From: Chersky-822 sp035509195
GTDB lineage: Bacteria > Actinomycetota > Actinomycetes > Streptosporangiales > Streptosporangiaceae
NCBI GenBank assembly: GCA_035509195.1
Contig: DATJLT010000040.1
Location: 1-37,484, forward strand
Direction: 5' to 3'
DNA: 37,484 bases
Below the pieces are notes generated by a model. It made no database searches. It saw only the letters and a list, made by a program, of their open reading frames with translations, and was not told the DNA's origin. This document shows positions 15,651 through 24,290 of this stretch, one piece after another (position 1 is the stretch's first letter; every line of letters begins with the position of its first letter). Position numbers and translations under genes: made by a program.

Positions 15651-17588
15651 TTAGCGGGACTGGGCGACCGGGCTTCCGTTGGCTAACTCAAGCCAGCCAG
15701 AGGCGAGCAGCCTGCCGGTGGCGGCGCCCACGATGCCAGGGTTGGCTTCCGCGAGCAACTCGGCCGCGAACGACCTGACCAGGGGGTGCATTCGGTAGGT
15801 GGCGCCGTTCACGCCCGAGCCAGGTACGCGCTGCAGCAGCCCGGCGCCGGCAAGAACCTGGGCAACGAGACCGCCAGCCTGGTCTTCGACCAGCGAGGCG
15901 ATCAGCCAGCCTGGTGCGTCCCTCTGGCCGGCGGCCGACAGGAGAGCCAGGACGGTTTTCGCCGTTCCGCTCAGCGTCTGAGCGGCGGCGGCCAGCCTGG
16001 CCCTTACCGACTGGTCGCCAAGCGACAGCTCGTCAAGCCGCTGACCTTCGCTGGCTAGCAGCTCAGCCAGCCTGGGCATGGGCAGGTCAGGATCATCGGC
16101 CAGCCGCGCCCCTGCGATCCTGATCGCCAGCGGCAGGTAACCGCAGCTTGCCGCGATGGCCGAGGCCGCTTCCAAGTTGGCAGGCGTTGGTTCCCTGGCG
16201 GCGATGCCGGCTAGCAAGCTGATCGCGTCATCTGACTGCATGGAGTTCAGCTCGATGACCTTGGCGCCGTCAAGATCGGCCAGCCTTGACCGGCTGGTCA
16301 CCAGGGCCGCGGACCCGGCCGTGCTCGGAAGCAGCGGCCTGACCTGGGCAGCCGAGGTCGCTCCGTCGATCAGGACAAGCACGCGGCGTCCGGCGAGTAC
16401 CGACCGGTACATCGCTTCGCGCTCGAACCGGCTGAGCGGTATCTCCCCTGCGGGCACGCCGAGGCCGCGCAGCAATTCGCCGAGCACGACCTGGGGGTCC
16501 CTGGCCAGGCCGGAATCGTCCAGCCACGCGCAGAGCTGGCCGTCGGGGAAGGCCGGCCTGGCCAGGTGCGCGGCGTGCACGGCCAGCTCGGTCTTGCCCG
16601 CACCAGGCATGCCTGAAAGTACGGTGACCGCCATTCCCTCGGCGGGCAGCCGGTTCAGCAGTTCCTTAAGTTCGGCCGCTCGGCCGGCGAAGTCGGCAAC
16701 GGAGGCAGGGAGCTGACAGGCGGGCCTGACCTGGTCCGGCCATCCGCGAGGAGTTTCCTGCGGGACAGGAGAAGCGACAGCCGTCAGGGCAGTGCCCGAG
16801 TGGAGCTGCAGGTCAGCCTGCACCGGCATGGCGAGCACTGGCGACTGGAGCGCCGGCATCAGCACCGGGTCGTCTGCCAGCACCTTCCTGTGCAGGTCCT
16901 GCAGCTCGGGGCCAGGCTCGATGCCGTAAGTGGTGACGAGCGTCATCCGCAACCGCCCGAACGCCGCTAGTGCCTCCGCCCTTGCGCCGCACCGGTAGAG
17001 CGCGGTCATGAGCTGCGCCCAGGCGTGCTCACGCAGCGGATCGGCGGTGACGAGGCTCCTGAGCTCGGAGAGCACCTGGCGGTGCCTGCCGAGCGCGAGC
17101 CGTGCGTCCATCAGCGCGTCCTGCGCCTCTTTGCGCTGGTCGAGCAGCTTCTCCTTGTCACGTGACTCGGGGAGGTCGGCGACCGGAGGGTCGCGCCAGA
17201 GGCTGAGCGCACGGTCGAGCAGGGTCGCGGCGTCGAGCGGGTTGCCGCTGTCAAGCGCGTCCCTGCCCCTGGACACGAGATCACGGAAGCTGTGCAGGTC
17301 AAGCTCGCCAGCGTTGACCTGCATGAGGTAACCGGACGGGTGCGTCACCAGGCGGCGGCCGTCGGGCAGCAGCTTGCGGATGCCGTAAACGCAACTGCGT
17401 AACGAGACCTCGGGGCTCAGCGGCGGCGAATCGCTCCACAGAGCCGAGATCAAGCCGTTGACCGAGCACGGCTGGCCAGCGTTCAGTAACAGTAAGCAGA
17501 GGGTCGAGCGATGCAAGCGACGACTGACGGCGACCTGACTGTCACCGTCATCCATGATCTCTAAGGGACCGAGGATCGCGAACCGCAT
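15651..17588 (-). CDS. SARP-type regulator with BTAD and NB-ARC domains (AfsR-like, short form)
   Basis: 645 residues. A winged helix of the OmpR/SARP type is at about 1-90 (MRFAILGPLEI, then TLCLLLLNAGQPCSVNGLIS and VYGIRKLLPDG). The BTAD helical domain is at about 95-240 (ALSLWRDPPVADL, LREHAWAQLMTALYRCGARA). An NB-ARC STAND ATPase region follows, with the P-loop GMPGAGKTEL near 324-333, Walker B-like VLVLIDGATS near 403 and the GLPLA-like CGYLPLAIRIAG. The protein ends soon after the winged-helix part of the NB-ARC, without the TPR or WD repeats of full AfsR. Its start has GGAGAG 3 nt upstream of ATG. It is divergent from the Tad pilus cluster and is a good candidate to control it, given direct repeats of 11-bp period at three cluster promoters. 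Confidence 0.9.
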   Translation of the reverse strand: MRFAILGPLEIMDDGDSQVAVSRRLHRSTLCLLLLNAGQPCSVNGLISALWSDSPPLSPEVSLRSCVYGIRKLLPDGRRLVTHPSGYLMQVNAGELDLHSFRDLVSRGRDALDSGNPLDAATLLDRALSLWRDPPVADLPESRDKEKLLDQRKEAQDALMDARLALGRHRQVLSELRSLVTADPLREHAWAQLMTALYRCGARAEALAAFGRLRMTLVTTYGIEPGPELQDLHRKVLADDPVLMPALQSPVLAMPVQADLQLHSGTALTAVASPVPQETPRGWPDQVRPACQLPASVADFAGRAAELKELLNRLPAEGMAVTVLSGMPGAGKTELAVHAAHLARPAFPDGQLCAWLDDSGLARDPQVVLGELLRGLGVPAGEIPLSRFEREAMYRSVLAGRRVLVLIDGATSAAQVRPLLPSTAGSAALVTSRSRLADLDGAKVIELNSMQSDDAISLLAGIAAREPTPANLEAASAIAASCGYLPLAIRIAGARLADDPDLPMPRLAELLASEGQRLDELSLGDQSVRARLAAAAQTLSGTAKTVLALLSAAGQRDAPGWLIASLVEDQAGGLVAQVLAGAGLLQRVPGSGVNGATYRMHPLVRSFAAELLAEANPGIVGAATGRLLASGWLELANGSPVAQSR

Positions 17589-17852
17589 GAACTCTCCAGC
17601 ATCACGCGTACCGAACGAGAGAACGTAATAGTAATCACATCATCGCGGCATGCCACTGGAAAATGCCATGTTTGAACGAAACTTTCATCGCGACTTTCGA
17701 CGCAAGTGCCCTGCTGGAGTGCGCGGAGGCAGGGCTACCTGCCGGTTCATCCCGAGATCACCGGTTGCTCACGTGATCATCCCTATAGTCGCCCACCGGG
17801 GGCCAGCGATCTGAGACGGTGCATCACCTAGGAACGCTCACGAGGAGCAGGG
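17589..17852. promoter_or_regulatory. Divergent control region between SARP gene and Tad cluster
   Basis: 264 nt, more A/T-rich than the genes around it, with no ORF of its own. It holds an 8-bp palindrome GGCATGCC (17647-17654), repeats of GAACG (17613, 17621, 17674), a near repeat ACTTTC at 17681 and 17693, and on the cluster side the 11-bp period TCAC repeat with TATAGT described separately. The promoter of the SARP gene itself cannot be placed with confidence. Confidence 0.5.
17756..17789 (+). promoter_or_regulatory. Candidate SARP/PhoP-type operator and -10 (site P1), head of the Tad cluster
   Basis: Two TCAC-centred heptamers, GATCACC (17756-17762) and GCTCACG (17767-17773), are spaced 11 bp apart; 10 nt after the second lies TATAGT (17784-17789), 63 nt before the first ATG of the cluster. 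The same block also contains an inverted repeat GATCAC...GTGATC (17756-17761, 17773-17778). Sites P2 and P3 share the same geometry. Direct 11-bp repeats just upstream of the -10 are the known layout for SARP/AfsR sites, and GTTCACC repeats of 11 bp are the PHO box, so either type of regulator is possible. Confidence 0.5.
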
Positions 17853-18413
17853 ATGCGTACACACAACTGGCGTCGGATAGCAGTAGCGATCTTAGGCTTC
17901 TCGCTCGCCGCCGCAGTCGCCGCGTGCGGCAGGAGCCAGGCCCAGGTCGCGCTGCCGATGAAGCCAGCGCATGCCCAGCTAACGACGTCGAAGCCGGCGC
18001 CGCCTTCGGTCAGGCAGCTCGTGGTGACCGCCTATGAGGACTACTGGCAGGCGACTAATCAGGCAATCGACTCCCGCAGCCCGGCGGCCGCTAAGTCAAT
18101 TCTGGCTGCCGTGGTGCCTGCGAGCTCGGTCGGCGGGCTGGTCAAGGGGATGCAGCAGCTTTGGCAGCGGAACGAGATCGCGTTCGGCGCGCCGGTGTTC
18201 CACATCCGCGCCGTGAAGCTCACCGGCCCTGACGCGGCCGCGGTCCACGACTGCATCGACCTGAGCCACACCGGCTTCCAGAACCGCAAGACCGGTACGG
18301 TCATCGGCGGTCTCGGTCAGTCACACGATTACGTGATCACCACGCTGGCCCGTGAGCACGGGCGCTGGCTGGTGACTGGAGCAATCCCGGTGGTGGAGTC
18401 ATGTTCCTACTAA
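17853..18413 (+). CDS. Predicted lipoprotein, first gene of the Tad cluster
   Basis: 186 residues. The N-terminus is a type II signal peptide: two Arg, a hydrophobic core and the lipobox VAAC with Cys at residue 25. The mature part has a short linker (APPSVRQL) and a compact domain resembling SnoaL/NTF2-like or Mce-associated lipoproteins: a long helix VVTAYEDYWQATNQAIDS, then strands with VHDCIDLS and a closing HGRWLVTGAIPVVESC. Two Cys (in VHDCID and VESCSY) could form a disulfide. GAGGAG lies upstream of the ATG. The next gene overlaps the end by 13 nt, so it is cotranslated with the secreted protein and then the pilus genes. A role in pilus assembly at the outer face of the membrane is inferred from position only. 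Confidence 0.82.
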   Translation: MRTHNWRRIAVAILGFSLAAAVAACGRSQAQVALPMKPAHAQLTTSKPAPPSVRQLVVTAYEDYWQATNQAIDSRSPAAAKSILAAVVPASSVGGLVKGMQQLWQRNEIAFGAPVFHIRAVKLTGPDAAAVHDCIDLSHTGFQNRKTGTVIGGLGQSHDYVITTLAREHGRWLVTGAIPVVESCSY

Positions 18414-19264
18414 TCAGAAGGGCAGCTCAGGTGCTGCTCGCCGTCGCCGCCCTCTCGCTCGGCGCCGCCCCCGTGGCTTCCGCTGCCCCGGCTGCCCCTG
18501 CGGCAGCGGCGGGCGGCGGGTGCTACCCGATCGACTTCACCTGGATCTGCATCGACACGGGCGGCAGCCCTGGCGGCGGCGGCTCGGGCGGCGGGACGTC
18601 CAAGGTCACCTGTACGTACACCCCGGCCAGCCCTGCCGAGCTGCAGCGGACGGGTACCGGGCCGCCCGCACCTGGCTACCAGTGGGACATCATGTCGTGT
18701 CCCGGCTCGGCCGGCGGCGCTCTTAACGGCGAGCTCGTCCAGGTAAGCAAGTCGACGGGCGCTCCGGCGATCAGCCCCGTCGATCTGCTGAAGGTCGCGA
18801 TCGGGGAGTTGTCCGTGCCGACGCTGACGGCGGATACGGCGCCGCCAAGAGGCAAGGACGGCCTGGTCGGCCTGCCAGAATGGTTCTGGGTGCCGGCGTC
18901 GCAATGGCGGCCGACGAGCGTCACTGTCTCGGCAGGACCGGTCTGGGCCGATGCGAGCGCCACTCCAACCTCGCTGACGTTCGTGCCTGGCGGCGGCCTG
19001 GGGAGCGTGAGCTGCACTGGCCCTGGAGCCGAATTCAACCGCCGTATATCGGCCAGCTCTCAAAACTCTTCTTGTTCCTACCAATATGACCAGCCCTCGG
19101 CCGGCCAGCCGGGTAATGCCTACCAGGCGGCACTGGAAGTGACCTGGACGATTAGCTGGACAGGCTCTGGCGGTGAGGGCGGGACAATCGCGACCGGTTA
19201 CACGACGGGCACCGCCTTCCCTGTCAAGATCGCCCAGGCCGAAGCGGTGGTGAGCACGCCGTGA
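18401..19264 (+). CDS. Secreted protein of unknown function in the Tad cluster
   Basis: 287 residues. Signal peptide of two Arg, a hydrophobic core and a likely cleavage in ASA-AP near 28. Then an Ala/Gly-rich region with CYPIDFTWICIDTGG and a GGGGSGGG linker, and a domain with several Cys (KVTCTY, IMSCPG, GSVSCTG, SSCSYQY), rich in Thr, Ser and Trp. Its closing strands read LEVTWTISWTGSGG. No anchor or catalytic motif is visible. The RBS GGTGGAG precedes an ATG that lies inside the lipoprotein gene, and its stop overlaps the next start by 4 nt. Proteins with this layout near actinobacterial tad genes may be surface or pilus-associated. Function is not known. Confidence 0.8.
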   Translation: MFLLIRRAAQVLLAVAALSLGAAPVASAAPAAPAAAAGGGCYPIDFTWICIDTGGSPGGGGSGGGTSKVTCTYTPASPAELQRTGTGPPAPGYQWDIMSCPGSAGGALNGELVQVSKSTGAPAISPVDLLKVAIGELSVPTLTADTAPPRGKDGLVGLPEWFWVPASQWRPTSVTVSAGPVWADASATPTSLTFVPGGGLGSVSCTGPGAEFNRRISASSQNSSCSYQYDQPSAGQPGNAYQAALEVTWTISWTGSGGEGGTIATGYTTGTAFPVKIAQAEAVVSTP

Positions 19265-19977
19265 GAAACCAAGGGCCGCTGATCGGCACGTCTTACCACC
19301 CTGAGGTCGATCCCGACCTGAACGGGTCGGGCGGCACCTGGTCGTCCGGGCAACTCGCCCGGCTACCGCGCCGCCGCCGTCCTGGCATGATCGCGCTGGC
19401 CGTTGCCCTTGTGGGGCTCGGCATTCTCGCCAGCGCGGCCATCTACTCCGCGACCAACTCCCGCGTTCCCGTACTCGTCGCGACCGCCAACGTCCCCGCT
19501 GGCGCCGTGATCACCGCGAACGCCGTCGGCACCGCCAGCGTGTCGGTCGGCCCCGGGGTGCGGCTCATCCCCGCCAGTCAGCTCAGTCAGGTGGTCGGCC
19601 AGGTCGCCGGCACCTCGCTGCATCCTGGCATGCTGCTCGCCGCTTCCGAGCTGACCACGCTCAGGCCGCCAGGACCTGGCGAGGAGCTTGTGCCGCTGCC
19701 GTTCAAGCCTTCTGTCCTGCCGGCGAGCGGCATCGAATCAGGCGACCATGTGCAGATCGAGGCGACTCCCGGTGACCAGGGGCAGTCTGGATCATCCACG
19801 TCGACGCCCGCGCTGTCGTCGCCGGTCGCCGGGGTCGTCGAGGCAGTGAACCTGGTTCCCGACGCTGACGGCTACGACGTGGTCGATGTGCTGGTAGCGC
19901 GGGCCAGCGCGGATTCCCTCGCTGCCCAGGCGTCGACCGGGCAGATCGCGCTGATCGTCACTAAGCGGGCGCCTTAA
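19261..19977 (+). CDS. SAF domain protein, CpaB/RcpC-like
   Basis: 238 residues. A basic cytoplasmic N-terminus (LPRRRRPG) precedes a single TM segment at about 42-63, then a SAF domain at about 70-130: VPVLVATANVPAGAVITANA, with GQVAGTSLHPGMLLAASEL. In Gram-negative tad loci the SAF protein is CpaB/RcpC and helps at the periplasmic side; in actinobacteria this reduced form is common next to tad genes. A Ser/Thr-rich loop (GDQGQSGSSTSTPALSS) follows. The GTG start overlaps the previous stop (GTGA). The next ATG overlaps its stop by one base. Confidence 0.82.
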   Translation: MRNQGPLIGTSYHPEVDPDLNGSGGTWSSGQLARLPRRRRPGMIALAVALVGLGILASAAIYSATNSRVPVLVATANVPAGAVITANAVGTASVSVGPGVRLIPASQLSQVVGQVAGTSLHPGMLLAASELTTLRPPGPGEELVPLPFKPSVLPASGIESGDHVQIEATPGDQGQSGSSTSTPALSSPVAGVVEAVNLVPDADGYDVVDVLVARASADSLAAQASTGQIALIVTKRAP

Positions 19978-20756
19978 TGACCATGTATTCGCTGATCTCT
20001 CCTGGCGGCTCGCCCGGAGTGACCACGACTGCGCTTGCCCTCGCGCTGACCTGGCCCCGTCCGGTGATCGTCGCCGAATGCGACCCTGGCGGCGGCTCCG
20101 TGCTTGCCGGGCTCTTCGCCGGTCATCTCACGGCACCGCGCGGCCTGCTCGGCGTCGCGTTCGAAGCCGGCCGGGGCCAGGCGGCGGTTGCCGCCGAGCT
20201 GAGCGGTCAGCTCGTGCCGCTTGACGAGAGCCGTACCAGGCGGCTGCTTGCCGGCATAAGCGATCCGCGCCAGGCGCCAGGGCTTTCCCCTGTCTGGCCG
20301 GCGATCGCGGCCGGGCTCGCCAGCCAGTCCGCCGACGTGCTGGCCGACTGCGGACGCCTCGACGTGGGCGCGAACCAGCCGGTGAGCGTGCTCGCCGAGT
20401 CGGCCATCGTGGTCATGGTCCTGCGTCCGACGCTCAGGCAGGTGGCCGCCGCGCGGCCGCGCGTGGAGATGGTGGCGCAGCTTCACGGAGACCGACGGCG
20501 GGTCGGGCTGGTGCTGATCGGCGACAAGGGCCTGCGGAGCGGTGAGATCGCCAAGGCGCTCGACACGCGGGTTCTCGCGACGATCCCGCTCGACGAGAAG
20601 ACCGCCGCCGTGCTTTCCGATGGCACCGGGCGGCGTTCTGGCATCGACCGCAGGCCGCTGATGCGCGCAGCGCAGACCGCCGGGGTGATTATTGGCCGCG
20701 CGAATTCAGGCACATCGGGACCTGAGCTCGTGGTGCCTTCCAGGAGAGCGGAATGA
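19977..20756 (+). CDS. TadZ/CpaE-like ParA/MinD family protein
   Basis: 259 residues. The N-terminus MYSLISPGGSPGVTTTALAL matches the deviant Walker A position of the MinD/ParA family, but the usual Lys of the GKT triplet is replaced (GVTTT) and the signature Lys of KGG is also missing. Switch-like segments follow: VIVAECDPGGGSVLAG and VLADCGRLD, and IVVMVLRPTLRQVAAARP. In Tad systems the TadZ protein places the machine in the cell. Loss of the P-loop Lys suggests it binds nucleotide weakly or not at all; similar atypical forms are known in TadZ. The start overlaps the previous stop (TAATG). The GTG or ATG at 20753 of the next gene overlaps its stop. Confidence 0.8.
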   Translation: MTMYSLISPGGSPGVTTTALALALTWPRPVIVAECDPGGGSVLAGLFAGHLTAPRGLLGVAFEAGRGQAAVAAELSGQLVPLDESRTRRLLAGISDPRQAPGLSPVWPAIAAGLASQSADVLADCGRLDVGANQPVSVLAESAIVVMVLRPTLRQVAAARPRVEMVAQLHGDRRRVGLVLIGDKGLRSGEIAKALDTRVLATIPLDEKTAAVLSDGTGRRSGIDRRPLMRAAQTAGVIIGRANSGTSGPELVVPSRRAE

Positions 20757-22294
20757 CGGCGCTGCCCTGGCCGCCTGGTCCTTCGAACCAGAAGGATCAG
20801 CAAAACGGTCACAGGAGGACGGACCTGTCAGGCCCGCTAAGCAACCTCAACGGGCAAGGGGTCTCGCTGCCGTGGCGTGAGAGCGTCAGCGAGCCGCCCG
20901 CGCCTGCGCCGGTTTACGCGGCTCCGCCGGTTTCCTCGCCGCCGGTGCGGCGGCTGCCAGAGAACGCTCCTTCGCGTGGCGAGCCAGGCAGCCTGACCGA
21001 TCCGAGGCTGCTCGCCGGGGTGCCTGAGATCCTCACCATGATCGCTGATCTGCTGCCAGACCGGGCTACCCAGCCCGAGGTCATGCCGCTGATCAGGGAT
21101 GCGGTGCGTGGCTGGGTGCAGCAGCAGGTCAGGCTAGGGATGGCGGTGCCGGTTCCGTCCGCGCTCGAGGTGCTCGCCGAGGCCGTGTACGACCGGCGCT
21201 ACGGTCTCGGGCCGCTCGCCGCCTACCTGCGCGATCCTGACGTCGAGAACATCGACATCAACGGCTTCGACCGGGTCTGGGTCACGTACTCGACAGGCGA
21301 GCGGGTCGCGGCGCCGCCGATCGCGCCAAGCGACGAGGCGCTGGCCGCGATGATCAGGACCTGGGCCACGAGGGGCGGGCAGACGGCCCGTGACTTCTCC
21401 GCGGCCTCGCCGCTGGTCAACGTCGCTCTCGAGGGCGGCGCCCGGATGACCGCCACGATGTCGGTAACGCCACGCCCTTGCGTCTCGCTGCGGCGCCACG
21501 GCCAGCTCGACGTGACGCTTCCTGACCTGATCAAGCTCGGCACCCTCGACCAGGTGACTGCCTCGTTCCTCGCCGCCGCCGTGAAGAGCCGCTGCAACAT
21601 CATCGTCACCGGCGGCGTCAACGCGGGGAAGACCACGCTGCTCAGGGCGCTGGCCAGCGAGATTCCGCCAAGCGAGCGCATCGCGACCCTGGAGAGCGAG
21701 TACGAACTCTACCTGCACGAACGAGAGCAGCACCCAGACGTGATCGCGTTCGAAGCGCGCGAGGCGAACTCAGAAGGCGCTGGTTCTGTCACGCTGCACG
21801 ACCTGATCGCGCACTCCCTGCGGCACAACCCGAACCGGATACTCGTCGGCGAGGTGCGGCGCAGCGAGATCATGCCGATGCTCGAGGCGATGAACTCAGG
21901 TCAGGAAGGCTCGATGTGCACGATGCACGCGAATTCCCCGACCGAGGTCTTCGACCGGATCCTGATACTCGGCCTGCGCGGCGGCCTGGCACTGACCGAG
22001 CGGGCGATCCACACCCTCGTCGGCATGGCCATCGACCTGATCGTCCAGATACGCAAGCGCTATGACGGCAAGCGCATGGTGCGGTACGTCGCGGAGATCC
22101 TCGAGGTCATGCCGCCTGGCGACTCCGAACGTCCCGCGATCAACCGGCTGTTCCTGCCATCAGGCACTGGCGGACGTGCCGTCGCCGCACATACGCCCTC
22201 GCCGGCCATGATGGCCAAGCTGGAGGCCGGGGGCTTCACCGGGCACCTGCTTGACCAGCACAGGGCGCAGGGCCTGCCGGGAAGCTGGCGGTGA
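20753..22294 (+). CDS. tadA: TadA/CpaF secretion ATPase
   Basis: 513 residues. A Pro-rich N-terminal extension (about 1-85) precedes the CpaF domain. Walker A GGVNAGKTTLLRAL is at about 287-300, the Asp box region IATLESEYELYLHE follows, the Walker B region RILVGEVRRSEIMPMLEAM and the His box SMCTMHANSPTEVFDR are all present, so the enzyme should be an active hexameric ATPase. The segment VENIDINGFDRVWV is the usual CpaF sequence before the ATPase core. It powers pilin polymerisation together with TadB and TadC encoded next. The start overlaps the previous gene by 4 nt (ATGA). Confidence 0.95.
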   Translation: MTALPWPPGPSNQKDQQNGHRRTDLSGPLSNLNGQGVSLPWRESVSEPPAPAPVYAAPPVSSPPVRRLPENAPSRGEPGSLTDPRLLAGVPEILTMIADLLPDRATQPEVMPLIRDAVRGWVQQQVRLGMAVPVPSALEVLAEAVYDRRYGLGPLAAYLRDPDVENIDINGFDRVWVTYSTGERVAAPPIAPSDEALAAMIRTWATRGGQTARDFSAASPLVNVALEGGARMTATMSVTPRPCVSLRRHGQLDVTLPDLIKLGTLDQVTASFLAAAVKSRCNIIVTGGVNAGKTTLLRALASEIPPSERIATLESEYELYLHEREQHPDVIAFEAREANSEGAGSVTLHDLIAHSLRHNPNRILVGEVRRSEIMPMLEAMNSGQEGSMCTMHANSPTEVFDRILILGLRGGLALTERAIHTLVGMAIDLIVQIRKRYDGKRMVRYVAEILEVMPPGDSERPAINRLFLPSGTGGRAVAAHTPSPAMMAKLEAGGFTGHLLDQHRAQGLPGSWR

Positions 22295-22298
22295 TCGC

Positions 22299-23189
22299 GT
22301 GACCCTGCTCTTCGCACTCACCGGCGGCCTCGTCGCCTGCGGCCTCGTGCTGCTCGTGGCCGAACTCACCCGCAAGGCTCCGCCGCCTGGCGTTCCTTCG
22401 AAAACCGGCTTAACCCGCGCGAACCTCAGCGACGCACGTACCAGGCGCCTCGTGATCGCGGTCGGGGTCGCCCTGGCAATGCTGGCGATCTCACGCTGGC
22501 CGGTCGCCGCTATCGGCGCGGGGTTCGGCGTGTACTTCGTGCCCACGGTGGTCTCGGCCAAGACGGCCAAGCGGCGCACGGCCGTGCTCGAAGGGCTCGA
22601 GCAATGGACGCGCAGGCTGGCCGACATGCTGTCCGCTAGCCGCGGCCTGGAAGACGCGCTCGAGGCCAGCGCTCGCAGCGCTCCTGCCGTGATCGCACCT
22701 CAGGTCACCGCCCTGGCCAGGCGACTTTCCGCGCGGGTAGGGACGCAGGACGCGCTGCGGGCATTCGCCGACGAGATCAATCACCCCGCGGGTGACAGGA
22801 TCGTCGCGGCCCTGCTGATTGTCACGAGCCAGCGTGGCGGCGGCGTGCATGGCGTGCTCACCACGCTCGCCGAACTGCTCGCACGCGACGTCGCCGCTCG
22901 CCGCGAGATCGAGGCGAGCCGGGCCGAGCACAAGACGACGCTGCGCTGGATCATCGGCTTCGTCTCTGGCTTCACGATCTTCGCGATCTTGAACCGGTCT
23001 TACTCGGGGCCATACGGGACACTCACTGGCGAGTGCGTGCTGGGCGTCGTTGCCCTGCTCTATGCCACCGGCCTGTGGTGGCTGCACAGGCTCGGCGAGA
23101 TCCCCGAGCCAGGGCGCTTCCTCGACGAACCGCCGGTCTGGCTCGACCTGCCAGAGGCGCAGCCGCTCGGGAGCGGAGGCGTGCGGTGA
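22299..23189 (+). CDS. tadB: TadB, inner-membrane platform protein (type II secretion F domain)
   Basis: 296 residues. Two N-terminal TM segments (LFALTGGLVACGLVLLVAEL and IGAGFGVYFVPTVV), a T2SSF cytoplasmic domain with LEQWTRRLADMLSASRGLED and TSQRGGGVHGVLTTLAELL, and two C-terminal TM segments (WIIGFVSGFTIFAIL and LGVVALLYATGLWWL). I chose GTG at 22299, 4 nt after the tadA stop; the frame is open upstream but only inside tadA. TadB and TadC form the platform that the ATPase turns. The next gene starts in the last codons of this one (GTGA). Confidence 0.92.
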   Translation: MTLLFALTGGLVACGLVLLVAELTRKAPPPGVPSKTGLTRANLSDARTRRLVIAVGVALAMLAISRWPVAAIGAGFGVYFVPTVVSAKTAKRRTAVLEGLEQWTRRLADMLSASRGLEDALEASARSAPAVIAPQVTALARRLSARVGTQDALRAFADEINHPAGDRIVAALLIVTSQRGGGVHGVLTTLAELLARDVAARREIEASRAEHKTTLRWIIGFVSGFTIFAILNRSYSGPYGTLTGECVLGVVALLYATGLWWLHRLGEIPEPGRFLDEPPVWLDLPEAQPLGSGGVR

Positions 23190-24046
23190 ACATCTTCGTC
23201 ATCATCGCCGGCGCGCTCGCCGGGCTCGGCGTTTACCTGGCGATCAGCCAGCTACTGCCCGCGCCCGCGCACCTTGACGCCGTGCTGGCGAGAATCCACG
23301 GTACGGGGAGCGTCGAGCGAGACATCACCTCGATCAGGTCGGTCGCCCGTCATCTCAATGCCCAGACCTGGCTGCCTGTCCCCGCTCCTGACCTGGCACT
23401 GCTCGGCCAGGACCGCGAGCAATGGATGGTCAGCAAGGTGAGCTGCGGACTGATCGGGCTGTGCCTGGTCCCCGTGCTCGACGTCCTCTTGCTGCTCGCA
23501 GGTGACCGGCTGCCGCTCGAAGTGCCTGTCGTCGGCTCGCTGGCCGTCGGCCTGGCGCTGTTCCTGGCTCCTGATCTCGTCGTACGAGTCAACGCCGCGG
23601 AAAAGCGGCACGACTTCAGGCACGCCCTGACCAGCTATCTCGACCTCGTTTCACTCGAAAGGGGCGCAGGCGCCGCGCCTACGCAGGCACTCGAATCGGC
23701 CGCGGTCATCGGCGGCGGCTGGGCGTTCGCGCGCATCGCCGGCGCGCTGTCGGCCGCGAGGAAGGCTGGCCGTCCTCCGTGGGAAGGGCTTGCTGACCTC
23801 GCTGAGGAGACCGGCATCCAGGAGCTTGTCGATCTCGCGGAGATCGCTGCTGTAGCCGGTCATGAAGGGGCGAGCATCTTGCAGACCCTGTCAGCCAAGG
23901 CCGAGTCGATGCGCACCGAGGCGCTCTCCGCCACCAAGGCAAAGGCTGGATCGCGCAGCACCACCATGGTCGTCCCGATCGTGCTGCTTGCTTCCGGGTT
24001 CCTCCTGCTGCTTGTTTTCCCGATGGTCTACCGGACCTTCGGCTGA
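23186..24046 (+). CDS. tadC: TadC, inner-membrane platform protein (type II secretion F domain)
   Basis: 286 residues. TM segments at the N-terminus (VNIFVIIAGALAGLGVYLAI), in the middle (SCGLIGLCLVPVLDVLLLL and VVGSLAVGLALFLAPDLVV) and at the C-terminus (MVVPIVLLASGFLLLLVFPM). The T2SSF segment is RHALTSYLDLVSLERGAGAA, with GLADLAEETGIQELVDLAEI and a canonical end AKAKAGSRSTTMV. The GTG start at 23186 has GGAGG 6 nt upstream and overlaps the tadB stop. A 46-nt gap with a strong RBS follows before the pilin gene. Confidence 0.92.
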   Translation: MNIFVIIAGALAGLGVYLAISQLLPAPAHLDAVLARIHGTGSVERDITSIRSVARHLNAQTWLPVPAPDLALLGQDREQWMVSKVSCGLIGLCLVPVLDVLLLLAGDRLPLEVPVVGSLAVGLALFLAPDLVVRVNAAEKRHDFRHALTSYLDLVSLERGAGAAPTQALESAAVIGGGWAFARIAGALSAARKAGRPPWEGLADLAEETGIQELVDLAEIAAVAGHEGASILQTLSAKAESMRTEALSATKAKAGSRSTTMVVPIVLLASGFLLLLVFPMVYRTFG

Positions 24047-24092
24047 TCTTCCTTCCCGCATCCCGCAAGTTAAATCAAAGGAGAGGTTCCAG

Positions 24093-24287
24093 ATGAACAC
24101 AATGCTCATGACCGTCGGATACCTGAGGGCGCACGCGCGTCGCATCGGGCGCAACGTGTTCCGCAACGAGGCGGGCGCGCTGTCGCTCGAGTGGCTGGTC
24201 ATCGCGGTCGCGCTCGTTGCCGCGGTTGCCACCGCCGCCGGCTTCTTCACGAAGGCGCTGAAGGCGGAAGACGGGAAGCTGCCGTAA
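24093..24287 (+). CDS. flp: Flp-type major pilin
   Basis: 64 residues, the size of a Flp pilin. It has a basic N-terminal leader (RAHARRIGRNVFRNEAG) and the class III cleavage/processing site G^ALSLE with Glu at +5, followed by an unbroken hydrophobic helix WLVIAVALVAAVATAAGFF. The tail is short and charged. The ATG at 24093 has a very strong RBS, AAAGGAGAGG, 6 nt upstream, as expected for an abundant structural protein; the in-frame upstream extension would run through tadC and is rejected. Needs a prepilin peptidase (TadV), which is not encoded in this window. It would be assembled by TadA, TadB and TadC just upstream. Confidence 0.9.
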   Translation: MNTMLMTVGYLRAHARRIGRNVFRNEAGALSLEWLVIAVALVAAVATAAGFFTKALKAEDGKLP

Positions 24288-24290
24288 GCG

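Noticed and set aside
17602..17638. TCAC at 17602 and 17635, 33 nt apart, as a further operator
   Set aside because: The two are three periods apart with nothing between and no -10 at the expected distance; likely chance.
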